A stretch of DNA of 64,000 nt from assembly GCA_950295325.1 (NCBI GenBank), contig OX485804.1:15934001-15998000 (forward strand), given 5' to 3'. This document shows positions 22,138 to 33,312 of the stretch, piece by piece; position 1 is the stretch's first letter; every line of letters starts with the position of its first letter. The position numbers were made by a program, and so were the translations under genes. The notes under the pieces were generated by a model. That model saw nothing but the letters and a program-made list of their open reading frames with translations, searched no databases and was not told where the DNA came from. The DNA is from Polytrichum commune (taxonomy: Eukaryota; Streptophyta; Polytrichopsida; Polytrichales; Polytrichaceae).

Positions 22138-23372
22138 TAAAGTCTGAGCACACTCAGGCATCACAGGCAACGAATTAGCCGACGAACTCGCAAATGAAGG
22201 GACAACCCAAGAAAAACCAACAAGCACCCCACACATCCACATTGCCCATCCGACCCCATATTAGCTAGCCAACTGTCCAACAGCCACACACGACGGCGCC
22301 ATCCGCAACCTATGCACATTCATATCAAAAGAACATGGAAACCAAGAAAAAACCTTTGCCAAAACTAAATTTCCATACGTAGACAAATGGTTATCAAACA
22401 CCCAGATAAATCAGAAACTCTCTAACCACTTTTGGCATAATGACAAAATACCAGATATCCAAATCACCCAAACACTAAAATTTTGATATGCCCAATATAT
22501 GGGCAACCACGGGAAAAACATATTTTGGCCCCTCACACACCAAAACCCCAACTGCACACTATGTCATAGGAACGAATGAGACACGTGGCCCCACTTACTA
22601 TCTACATGCGAACACCCATACCTAAAAGGTCTTAGAATCGCAAGACGTAACAAAGCAGTACACCTTATCACCCAGACACTACAAGCCAATAAAAACACCA
22701 GATTCCTTACCATGGTCAATGCAGGTCATCTCAACAATCGCCTACAAGAACAAACCGTACCAGACTAGCTACTACGATGCATATGCCATCAACAACCATG
22801 CCAATGTCAAGCTAAACTTAGACCCGACATCCTATGCATGATTGGAGCCCCCAACCATATAACACTTCCTATATCGCCATCACCTAACCACACAGTACAA
22901 TTCATTGAATTCACATATTGCCACAACAGATTCCTTGAACAAGCCATTTCACAAAAACACGCCAAATATGACCCACTAAATAACACCATCCAGAATAATG
23001 GCTGGAAAACCAACCCCATCATAACAATCACGGCAGGAGTAAGAGGAGCCATACATGAACACTCCATTCAAAAACTCATAGAATTAAAAATCCCAAAATC
23101 AAACATCAAAAAACTCATGAAAGGCATACACCAAAACGCCATTAAATTTCTCACCTATTTAGTATTAAACAAACGAAAACTAGACAACAAACAGACACCG
23201 GTCCCCCACCATAACAACAACGGACTACTAGTGACCCATCAGAGCCCACCTCCCCAAAGGAAGCATAAAACCATATACTGCATCATGGAATACCGTGATC
23301 AGTATAAGGCCAACGGGCTCGAAGTCATGCCGGTATGCCAGTACGGGCGTTATTTTTTCTTTTTTTCTTTTC
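22138..23372 (+). mobile_element. 5'-truncated LINE retrotransposon remnant
   Basis: Translated fragments read HSGITGNELADELANEG, an RNase H active-site region, then a CTLCHRNE segment followed by a WPHLLSTCEHPYLKG segment (a zinc-binding CxxC...H...C arrangement seen at LINE C-termini), interrupted by stop codons. An open stretch at 22838-23398 continues the C-terminal region. No reverse transcriptase core is present. The 3' end is T-rich (23350-23372). It lies between the convergent 3' ends of the DsbA-like and catalase genes. It is inactive. Confidence 0.8.
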
Positions 23373-23468
23373 TACTCGTAGATCATCACAAACACTGATG
23401 TGAACAGCATATCTTTATTCCACAACTTTACATGCAAGTTTATTTCATTCAGAGCAGGGTTACATCCA
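23373..23468 (+). repeat. Right 96-bp direct repeat flanking the LINE remnant
   Basis: Partner of the repeat at 22042-22137. It starts directly after the T-rich end of the LINE sequence. Confidence 0.8.
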
Positions 23469-23887
23469 ATTTCAAATTCTTGAATATAGTATTCTCAACA
23501 TTGGTCAAGGTCTGCATGTATGAAACGAAAATAGGTGCAACATGAAAATGTGAAGAACTATATTGTACAAGGTTTGAGAAAATATGCAAGAAAAAGAGAC
23601 AAATGATGATTTTGAAAAGATCAGATAATTTATCCATTGAAATAGTGCCATTTGATGAAGAACAAAAATGCAAGAACTACAATAGGTTATCATCATCTTA
23701 GCTTGAAGCTCAAGATGTTTTCCTGCTCACAAATGTACAGGATAGATACAAAGAGTACAACATCTAGACACCTTCTTTCTATACATAGCTGTCGCCCTAA
23801 CTCACTGCAAAGTAGGAGGCTCTTTCATGTACAAAAGGCAGTTTACCAGTTCATTTCCCGAAAATTTTCAACTCCACTTTTTAAAAT

Positions 23888-26800
23888 CTAAGCAACCATG
23901 GTGTATGGATCTTCCGATTTCTTCTTCATGTCCAGCATCTCTTCCACCTTGTCAGCCAAGGAAGGATCGCATTTGCGGAATATACCCAATTGTCGCTGGA
24001 TAATAAAATCCTTAGCACCTTGGATGTGGCCCGCAATATTTTTAGCCGTCTGCTCCTGATCTTCCTCTGACATATTTTGCCACAACATTTTTGGCTGTAC
24101 GTAATCATCTTGCTCAGACCACTTGCGGGGAGGTGCCCTCGAGACAATACCACCTTCATGCCTGTTCAATATCACCAAGTACATAATAACCACAAAATTT
24201 GTCAAGCATTTTCCTAATGAGAAAAACAAAAACAAAAACATCATGGATTTCTTCCAAATTGATCCAAGTATATGAGCTACAATCATAGCCGAAAGAGCTA
24301 AAAAATTTCCTCTCAACGACCTAACCCTTGTGGTTTACAGAACATAGTACTTACTTGTAAGGGTGCACGTCGGGCTCTGAAGAGTCTGGCCGTGGCAAAT
24401 CCTCAAAAGAGTTCGGGTAGTAGTTTGGCTTACTACCGCCATTGTCGGTAACATTCATCATCCCATCACGAGCATATGTTTGCACCTTCGCAAATGGACA
24501 TTGGTTGATAGGAATCTGCCAACAACACAAACAGATTACAAGTAGCAGTGAGATTTTACCATGTATCAGATTTCGCTACTACCATGAATGCTAGTAAACA
24601 TCCACAATAAATGGTTTGAACATTCCCAGCTCACTAAACCTTCGATACTGCAGATAAATTGCCATGTACCAAAAATTAGTATTACCAGGAATGGCATTGC
24701 GCATGCACATTTCATGATACAAAAACACTTCCGCTAATTTGTGTCACTAAAAATCATCATTACGCTTTCACAACACATAGTATGCAAATCATCAGCTAAT
24801 TTGTCTCACTAAACTTTCGATTTTGCAAATAACTTCGACACCATCCCTTGCTGTGTACCAAATATCGTTTCTACCATGAATGGCATTGGAATTTCATCTC
24901 AAAAAGTGAAGGAAACTGAAAACAGTTTACCTGCAAGTAATTTGCTCCTAAACGGTGTCGGCCAGCATCATCGTAAGAGTAAAGTCGAGCTTGAAGCACA
25001 CGGTCAGGTGAAGCTTCAATTCCAGGAACCATGTGTGCAGGTGAGAAAGAAGCTTGCTCCACCTCCGCAAAGTAATTGGTTGGATTTCTATCGAATTTCA
25101 GCTTACCAACTTCCCGCAGAGGATAATCCTTGTGCGACCAGACCTTGGTCAAATCGAATGGGTCAAACTTGTACGAGGCTGCGTCTTCGAGAGGCATAAC
25201 CTGCACTTTAAATGTCCATGAGGGGCCATTTCCATTCTGAATGTTCTGGAACAGGTCTTCAGTAGAGTAATCTGGGTTAATCCCCGCAAGCTCCACAGCA
25301 CGCTCATGGGTGAGGTTCTTGATCCCTTGGTCACTGATGAAATGGAACTTCACCCAGTGGGCTTTACCTTCCTTGTTAACCCATTTGAATGTGTGCGACC
25401 CATAACCATGCATGTGGCGATGACCATCAGGAACTCCTCTTGGTGAAAATGTGATCAACACCTGCGGCAGAGGATCATAATCTGTTACATATATTTCCTA
25501 TAGTAAATAGAGGTGGAAAATTTTCTTAAATAATGGCGCCAATTTCTGGGGCTGCCAAATCTCCATTTACAGCATGCTTGGCATTAAGAAATGGCACCAT
25601 CACACTTTAAGCACAGATTTAAGCGCTTCTTCTACAAATTCAACCGCTGATGACATCTGCAAGTAAAGCTAATTCCCGAGTGCAACGATTCAGAAACCAT
25701 GCTAGTAATTTCCTGTAGAATGTTTTAAATAAAAGTTTCTTTGAAAGTGGTGCCGATTTTCTATGGTTTTCCAAATTCCAGTCACCAGCTATTTGAGTCC
25801 CATACTATTTGAGCACAGATTTGAACAATTCTAATACATATTCAACAGCAGATGACATCGGCAAGTGGAACTAATCGATTACCTGGTGCAAGGATTCGGG
25901 GACCAAGCTGAGAAAATCCCAGAAAGCATTAGGATCCTTCATGTGTGTCTGTGGGTTACGTTTCTGTGAGTGAATGAGGTCAGGGAATTTCATTGCGTCG
26001 CGAACGAAGAACACTGGTGTGTTGTTGCCCACCATGTCCCAATTTCCTTCTTCCGTGTAAAATTTGATTGAAAATCCACGCGGGTCCCGAGCTGTGTCCG
26101 GGAAGCCAGATTCACCTGTCACAGTAGACCATCGCCCGAAAACTTGCGTCTTCTTGCCAACTTCGCTTAAGAATTTGGCCTTGCACAAGTCGGTCACATC
26201 CCTGCACATCACAGACGGATGGATACACATAAACATCAACTTTCCTTCCTTTGCTTGTTCATCCCTTTCATCGCAAGAATCACTGTGGCGGATCCGTTTT
26301 TGATATCGTTGTTCTCCATGTAGAAATTCCACTTCGACACAAAAAAAATAATGAGAATAATAGTAATAATAGTAATAAAGAAGTATTCATAAAGGTGGAT
26401 TTGCCAAATTGTTGGGGAAGCACTTACTGTGTGACTTCGAAGTAACCATGAGCTCCGGCACCCTTTGCATGCACGACGCGCTCTGGGACTCGCTCCCGGT
26501 TGAAGTGGGCCTGCTTATCGAAAAAGTGCAGATCTTCAAAGCTTATTGACCCACTCTCCCCGATTGTCAGACTGCAAGCCACGGTTAATCATATCATTAG
26601 ATTTTCCATGCCACACACACGTAGCAAACACATGCAGAAACATCCAAGTAAGAAAAACAACACCGCTCTTATAGTTTGCAGTAGTCCACGCACAATCCTG
26701 GACAAGAAAGCATGTGTCCATCAAACCATTTGTGATGGTTCAAACGATTCCTCACACTCCTGCACTCCCCGCTCTACCCCTTCTTTCAAAACATCTTCAC

Positions 26801-27230
26801 ACATAATGTGCATCGACATCCTCGAATTCATCACATCCAAACACATCAGGTATAGACACTTTTGTTTACTTCCTATGAATCTTGTTAAATTCTGTTTTTT
26901 CTCCTTTCTTCCTTTCCTTCACCTGTTATTGTCATCGGAGACCGGATGACCAGCCAAAGTGGTGTACAAAGGCTCCCCGCTGTGTCCCAGGCGCGGCTCG
27001 GGGTCATCAGCACCGGCGGTTCTCCCATTCCCATTGCCTGACCCTAAATTGAAGATGCCATGTCTCACGTTCTGCAGGAATCCTGGCGCCATAGCTGCTG
27101 GCAACTTAACCCTCGCACCTCGAAAACTCGAACTGAGCTGAGCTGATGAAATGTTTGAAGAACCCTTCCTACAAGGTGAGCCAACTGTAGCAACTCCACA
27201 GCTCTGCAAAGATGCAACTGCGTATGCCAT
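23888..27230 (-). CDS. Catalase, clade 3-like, with N-terminal extension
   Basis: Six exons (27230-26923, 26571-26428, 26201-25883, 25461-24931, 24515-24355, 24161-23888) join in phase to 578 residues. The heme catalase core decomposes hydrogen peroxide. Visible residues are distal His137 ([14 protein letters not shown]), Asn210 ([12 protein letters not shown]) and the proximal heme ligand Tyr420 ([14 protein letters not shown]). The spacing between them equals that of human catalase. The C-terminal NADPH-type region keeps [12 protein letters not shown]. About 100 residues precede the core; they are rich in Ser, Ala and basic residues and resemble a plastid transit peptide. The C-terminus shows no SKL-type peroxisomal signal. 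The usual RFSTV motif reads GRWSTV (Trp175). Sequence style is nearer to animal/bacterial clade 3 than to flowering-plant clade 1 catalases, which is a judgement by eye. Confidence 0.93.
24555..24905. repeat. Diverged tandem repeats in catalase intron 4
   Basis: A block containing CTAATTTGTNTCACTAAA and a TACCATGAATGGCATTG-like block recurs two to three times (about 24575, 24680-24750 and 24790-24900). Confidence 0.5.
25480..25925 (-). repeat. Tandem duplication spanning the catalase exon 3 donor
   Basis: The unit at about 25725-25925 includes the end of exon 3 and its donor. A diverged second copy lies at about 25490-25720 inside intron 3. Shared blocks are GAGCACAGATTTGAACAATTC versus AAGCACAGATTTAAGCGCTTC and GCAGATGACATCGGCAAGT versus GCTGATGACATCTGCAAGT. 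In the intronic copy the donor GT is replaced by GG on the minus strand. Confidence 0.6.
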
Positions 27231-28835
27231 CCGGGGCTAGCTTGATATACTTAAGCTTGCTGTGGTAATTGTTGTTGTTGTTGTTGGCAGCAGTCGAAGC
27301 TTCGCTGGCAGAATCTGGAAAAACAGACTATTCAAAGGATGAAACGTCGATTTGACGTCGGAAGTACCGCAGTTGGCCGGGTAATGTTTTATACCCGAAA
27401 GCCGGTGTTGGAAGCTTTCCACTCTGCATCACTGCAAGCAACACTTGTAGAAATTTGAGGAGGTTAAGGGAAGTGTGGATTGAGGGAGGACGGTCCAAGT
27501 GGCACTTGGTGAATCAAAGCGGCGGTCATTGCCCCGAAAAGTGTTCGTTGAGTTTGTTGTACCAGCAGATTATCCAACACCTCGTCACACCTCTAAAGCG
27601 ACTGCAATCAAGTGCAGCATCGAACACTCGCCTGTTTTTGCAACGTCGTCGAAGTTCGCATGAAAAAGAAAAGGGAATGCAAAAATGGAGAAACATGATA
27701 CAGTAAGGGTGAAGCATCTTTAACCGATAAAATGAGAGAGTTTGCATCTGTTTAGGAGGAGTAATAGAGAGGAATCGTTTTTCTTGCGAAGAGAAACAGA
27801 ATCTAAAGAGAATGCAATTTTATTTTTTTAAATTCAAGATTATGGAAATTGCTACAAATTTCAGCGTGTAAATTTTACAGTTATACATACTCGATCTATA
27901 GGTTAGCCCATAACTGCTCATCTCAATGCTACTTCTTGGCTACAACAATCGTCCAAATTCTTATGAGGGTAATCAATCACAAGCCGCCACCACATAAACC
28001 TTAATTTTGTTTGCTCAAAAAGTATAGATCTCATCTATGTTGGCATTACGTGACTCTAGTGAGCGGTTAAATGAACATGGTCGACTATGGATGCCTCGAC
28101 CTTACAAGGTATGAAAGTGAGAATGAAAACCCGGATTTGATTGAATGTTTGGTTGTTTGGTTGTTTGTTTAGAGTAGAGGTGTCCATAACCGATCACTTA
28201 GAAGATTTTGCACTAGATCTTGAGAAGTATAAGGTAATGTACATTTTTCCCATGTAGAAAGTTAAAAATCAAAAGGACTGCAAATTTTTTGGTAACTTTA
28301 TTCCTTGAATTGAAATTATTTGGAGATTTTTGAAGCCAATAATTGGCCCAAACATGTTACCAATGTCTAGGGGTTATCATAACCCACCCGTTTTAACCGC
28401 TTGTTCCTTCTTACTTTAACACTCAAAACCAAACCATGTATCATGGCATTATTGGGTACGGCCTGATCGAAATTCAAGCTCAGCTTGGTCAAAATTCAAT
28501 CCCAGCTTGATCGAAATTCTAGTACCCTATAGGTTGCCGATGGGATCCTTATCAGGAATAGGTGCCTCTACTAAAGTGGTCTTCTGATGGACTCACTGTG
28601 TGATGTTGGCACAGAGTCAGAGAGAATATCCAGATGATGAGATGGTATTAATAACTTCGGCGAAAACTGATCACTTAAGTAACACAAGTAATAAGAAGGA
28701 TCACTTATGTTGGTGACTTATGATATTGCTCCTCATGTCCCCAAGTGTTGAGATTTCTATATAGAGTCCATTAATATCATGCTCATCTGATATAATTGAG
28801 TCACTAATAAAATTATGCAACCCCGTCAATTTATG
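27231..28835. other. Region upstream of the catalase gene
   Basis: It holds the catalase promoter and probably its 5' UTR, with a TTG-repeat run near 27265-27287. I see no other gene. Confidence 0.5.
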
Positions 28836-29072
28836 GAGGGAAAAAAATCATTGTACACATGAGCGTACCTCTCATTCATCCAACATAAATGCCCTGAAAT
28901 AGTATGTAGTCCATATGTTGGTTTTTGAAGTTAATTTTACACTTGAATTAGGTTAAAAAGTCCCTAATTGGTTTGCTTGAAGTGATTTGAGATAAAACGG
29001 CAACAAACCCATGGGGTTTAAGTCTTTATGTTGGATGGATGAGAGGTACGCTCGTATACGATAATTCCCTCT
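28836..29072. mobile_element. MITE family E, copy 2
   Basis: It carries the family E terminal repeats (GTACCTCTCATTCATCCAAC near the left end and its complement GGATGAGAGGTACGCTCGTA at the right), with a slightly degraded left tip. Confidence 0.7.
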
Positions 29073-29449
29073 CTCTCCCCCCAATTCTTCTAGTTCCTAT
29101 AATTTTGAACAATCACATCATATTTCTCCTCAAAATTGTGACGAGTGTTTTTTGAATTGTATGACTTTTGAGAGGTATTACTTCCAAATGGGTTCTCATG
29201 TGTAATCTACACGCTCGTATTTCGATCCATATTGTCGTGAACCTTGATGGGCGCCTTGTCTGTTCTCAAAAGTAGACTGAACATATAAGTCCAGTGTGAC
29301 GTTGTTGTTGGTGTGCCATGTTAATTAGAGTGATCTTCGTGACTTGACATGTAGCACCAAGTGTCATGTGATGACCTCTCCAGTTGTCATCGAGTGATTG
29401 CAGACAACAAATGTGAGCCTCGATTATGAATAAATTCGAAACACACTAA

Positions 29450-29988
29450 GGGCCGCTTTACACCTAGAGGTTGGGCCAATTCGTTGTGTAAGAGGCTTGA
29501 AATCCTCACTTGTGATTGGCCAAAAGGTTGAAATTGACCCCAACCCCTTTACACCTAGGGGCTGGGTCAATTTGGTGGTATGAATTTTTTAATCACAAAA
29601 TGCATGGTATGACACGGCCCGAGCTCATTGAATTGGGTGCACCCAAATTGGAGGGCCAATTCTTGGCCTCGGGACCAATGCCACATTTCAATAAACAATT
29701 TTTTTTTGTTTTTTAAATATGAATTTCAACGAACTATATCCATTGGATTATGTGAAAATATGAACGGCTCTATGCTACATTATGCTAGATCCGTCGGGTT
29801 ATGCTAGATTTATTGAATCAGCCTAGCTTCTTGGCCCTAAGGCCTTTACATATGAAAAAATTGGCCCCCATTATAATCTTATTATAACGTGTAGTTGAGG
29901 CCGGCCTCCAACCCAAAAGGGGCTTAAATTAATTTCATGCAATTGGCCTCAAGGGGAATTGGCCCGGCCTCTAGGTGTAAAGCAACCC
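29450..29988. mobile_element. MITE family C
   Basis: A 539-bp element has terminal inverted repeats: the left GCTTTACACCTAGAGG is matched by CCTCTAGGTGTAAAGC at the right. It is bounded by TAA at 29447-29449 and TAA at 29989-29991. An extra partial copy of the left end (TTTACACCTAGGGGCTGGG) lies inside near 29550. TAA target duplications point to the PIF/Harbinger group. No transposase. Confidence 0.8.
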
Positions 29989-30070
29989 TAAATCTTTAGA
30001 TGTTTAGTGTGATTCTCCAGTGAGCTTTGAAAATGTTAGTTTATAGTTATCGTGTTTGGGACTGGAGTAA

Positions 30071-30660
30071 AGGCCACTTCACACATGAGCCAAGAGCCGT
30101 GACCTTGTAATGGTGAGGACCCTTGACTCTCATCCAAAAGCCGTACCATGGGTGATGGGAAAGCCCTTTTACGTAGTCTTGGGCCCTCAAGCATAGTGTG
30201 AAGTGAGAATGAACCATGTTGTGGGACCATTGCATATTTTGTTGGTGGAAAAAGAGGGGAGGATTTGGTTTAATATAATATGTCTCCAATTTTATCAATT
30301 TAAGATAATTACTTGGTGGTGTTTGTCTGTCTTGGAATTTGTCATGGAATATGCCATGCAGTCTGTCCTAAAATCTGTCTTGCTAGAAAAAATATTAAAA
30401 AAAGCATGGTCTCCCAGAATTTGCGTCAAGCCCACCTCTTGGAGGTGGGTCTGACGCAAATTCCGGTAGATCATGCACCCTTATCCACAACCAGCCATGT
30501 AGGACTCCATGTAAACTTTTCTTCCACGAACTTTTCTTTGGGCCTTTAGGCCTTCACCTCCTAGTGTGAAGTGAACTTGGACGGTCTCCGCCTTTTCGAC
30601 CAATGAGAGCTCTTACATTGCCATGGTCAAGGGCCTTCAGCCTTGTGTGTGAAGTGGCCC
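30071..30660. mobile_element. MITE family A, copy 1
   Basis: A 590-bp element starts AGGCCACTTCACACATGAGC and ends with the reverse complement GTGTGTGAAGTGGCCC. It is flanked by TAA at 30068-30070 and 30661-30663. The middle holds a palindrome around CACCTCTTGGAGGTG. No coding capacity. A near-identical inverted copy is at 53264-53841. Confidence 0.85.
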
Positions 30661-31093
30661 TAACTGTGTGTGTATGGAGAGACACCCCCAAGACACCAAA
30701 AACTTTTACATTTACAATGTTTTTTCCAGGTGTGGGCAGCCAGACGGTTCTGACATCCCAGGCTGACGAACGTGACACGGAGTCATGCGATGAGCTGGAC
30801 AGAGATCGCCACGTGGAACGGGTTTGCCACGTGGCAGGGGCCTTGAAGATCCTGAGCAACCAATAAGGGATCCACTGGACCGCTCCTCAAAAGGAAAGGG
30901 AGTCTGACTGTCTGAGTTCCACTTTGCACGTGGCCCAATAAAATTATGTAAGTTTGTGTAGTGGTGTTTTCTTTTGCCTTGATTCGTCCATCTTCATCTT
31001 GCTATTTCAGATGGCCCAATCAGGTAAGCTATTTCTAAGGAGGAAACACATGGCCGAGTTACCAAGTAGTGCCAGTGCCACATCAAACAACAC

Positions 31094-31655
31094 GAATTTT
31101 CGTGGGGTGTCAGATCCGGGCTGGGGCAGCCCTCCACGGAAATTTCTGAGCCCAATCGAAAACTGCTGCCCATGCCGTCCAACTTCGAAAAAAACATTGT
31201 CCTTGCATTCTTGGAGGTCGCTTGATTACATATCTCATATTGAGTGCACTTCACCTTGAAGGTCCAAAATCCAATATATATGTGCATTTCCAATTAATCA
31301 ATAAGCAATTGATGGGGATTTCATTCCGGAAGTGAAACCATCAATGAAGCACGTAATTAACTTGGAGGTCAAATAACTTTGTCGTTCTAAAATCGTGACA
31401 CTTTAATTAGTGTGTTGATTTTGCATGTATATTCTATAAAATTTCAAGTAATGCCGTCTACTTTCACAAGTATTCATATTGCATGTAAAGGATTTTAGAC
31501 CTTGAAGGTGAAGTGCACTCAATATGGGATTTTGTAGTCAAGCAACCTTCAAGAATGCAAGGGCAATGTTTTTTCCGAAGTTGGACGGGGCGGGCAACAT
31601 TTTTCGGTCAGGCTACCCCAGCCCGGATCTTACACGCCCGAAAGTTCATGTGGGG
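31094..31655. mobile_element. Foldback element with ~165-bp inverted arms
   Basis: The arm at 31094-31268 is the reverse complement of 31491-31655 with scattered mismatches; both contain CCGGGCTGGG, GTCCAACTTCG and ATTGAGTGCACTTCACCTT on matching strands. The unrelated AT-rich centre is about 220 bp. No open frame of note. Confidence 0.75.
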
Positions 31656-31804
31656 ATGTTTGCTATCCGCGGGTTAAGAGTCCATGCATGACATAACTAA
31701 GCATCGACATGATGGTCTCTTTTGAAATAAAGAAGTTGCAATCAAAAAAAAAATCCAATAATTTACAAATGCTTGTTGAAAAGTTCACAATACACAGTCT
31801 ATGC

Positions 31805-33070
31805 GTTCCCCGTCGGTGCCAGGGAGAAATTTTGACATAATGGTCCAAGGTTTCAATGTTTCCAAGTCCAATTGGTTACATACTGTGATATTTGGGATTT
31901 TCATCAATAATTTGAAAAAATATTTCACATATTCCCTAAAATGATTGGTAATTTTCATGAAGTCCAAATTTTCAACCAGTTCTTCTTTAAACTAAACCAA
32001 TTCCAATAATTGACAACTAATTCTCCCCGTTCATTGCTTCATGTAAACCGAGAATCCCATAATTAAAGGAGAACTATGTTCATGTGAGACCTGGTCCCAC
32101 AGAATGCAGCCAAGGAGTTGTGTGATGTTATTGTGTGATGTTATTGTCAACACTCAACTTCTGCTAACTTATTTAACCTATGATCTGAAATTAAATACAC
32201 CTAATCGCTTTGGCCTTGATAAATGTGCAGTATGAAAATGCCATCCCGGTTTTACTCTTACAGTCACGTGCACTTAAAATCAATACCTCCACTGGTGTCC
32301 TCTGTTGATCGCAACACATGCACTTACTTGGTTTCCCAACAGTGTCTGGGGAGATTCTTGGGCATAATCAATCAATATCCTAAAGTTTCCAAGTCCAGCC
32401 GGTTACATGTTGGCATCTTTCGGTTTGTTTTTAATTATAAAATTGGGGTATATTCTATCAATTCCTCTAAAATGGTCGGTAAATTTCCTGACGTCCTGAA
32501 CTTCAACCGGTCATTTCTCAAACTCACCGGGCTCATCTATAACTAAGGGGCACTTTATGTTAGGGCCCATTTGGAGTTGGGCCCATTTGGAGTTGAAGTG
32601 GGCCTTAACTTTAGCCCTACTTTACAAAGTGGGCCGTAGAGTGGGCCTTGCAATATAAAGTCCATAGGCCCACTTGTAGGGTCCAAATTGGTTGATGCCT
32701 AGGGTTTGGAAATGGGCCCTAATATAAAGTACCCCTAAGTAGTCGGTTCTCCCCGGTCATTGTTTCCCAAGCCTTCCCTCAACCCGGTCAGTATCATGAA
32801 GCCAGTGCCAAATCCAAAAGGTTTATGTGGTTTGAAGCAGTGATCGGGGAGATTTTTGGGCATAATCGGTTGAGATCCTAGTGTTTGCAAGTCCAACCGG
32901 TTACATGTGGACATCCTTCGGTTTTCCTTCATTAAATTGGGGTATATTCTATAAATTCCTTTAAAATGATCGGTAATTTTCCTGCAATCTTGAACTTCAA
33001 CCGGTTATTTCTCAAACCAAACCGGTTCATTTGTAACTAACTGCCGGTTCTCCCCAATCATAGGTTCGAA
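31805..33070 (+). repeat. Three-copy diverged tandem array
   Basis: Units of about 230-260 bp recur at about 31805-32050, 32345-32765 (split by an insertion) and 32845-33070. Each has a GGGAGAT/A start, GGGCATAAT-like and CCAAGTCCA blocks, a GGTTACAT block, an AAAATGATCGGTAAT-like block, and ends near GGTTCTCCCC. The first copy is the most diverged. Unit function is unknown. Confidence 0.7.
32547..32735. mobile_element. MITE family D inserted in the tandem array
   Basis: A 189-bp element starts GGGGCACTTTATGTTAGGGC and ends with the matching inverse (GCCCTAATATAAAGTACCCC), with TAA at 32544-32546 and at 32736-32738. The third array unit supplies an uninterrupted version of the site (GTAACTAACTGCCGGTTCTC), confirming the insertion. 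Confidence 0.85.
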
Positions 33071-33094
33071 GTGGAGTGTGGAGTTGTTAGGGCA

Positions 33095-33312
33095 AGAGGG
33101 AATTATTGCATACAAGTGTACCTCTCCTTAATCTGACACAAAAACCCTATAAGTTGTTTACTTAGGTTAAGGTGACACCGGAATTTGTTCAAAGACTCCG
33201 AATTACTCTAGTGAAAGTCATTTGAGATGAAACAACCACAAACATAAAAAAAGAGTCGACTTTTAAAGTTGAATAAATGAGAGGTACACAAGTATGACAC
33301 AATTTGCTCTCG
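33095..33312. mobile_element. MITE family E, copy 3
   Basis: It has the family's terminal structure (GAGGGAATTATTGCATACAA and GTGTACCTCTCC at the left, GAGAGGTACACAAGTATG near the right) with a degraded right tip. Confidence 0.65.

Noticed and set aside
22838..23398. A standalone 186-codon protein gene.
   Set aside because: It is the C-terminal continuation of the LINE remnant; upstream frames carry RNase H and zinc-motif fragments broken by stops.
26204..26332. Open frame continuing upstream of catalase exon 3 ([14 protein letters not shown]).
   Set aside because: It is intronic: a GCAG acceptor at 26202 restores the conserved [13 protein letters not shown] join with exon 2.
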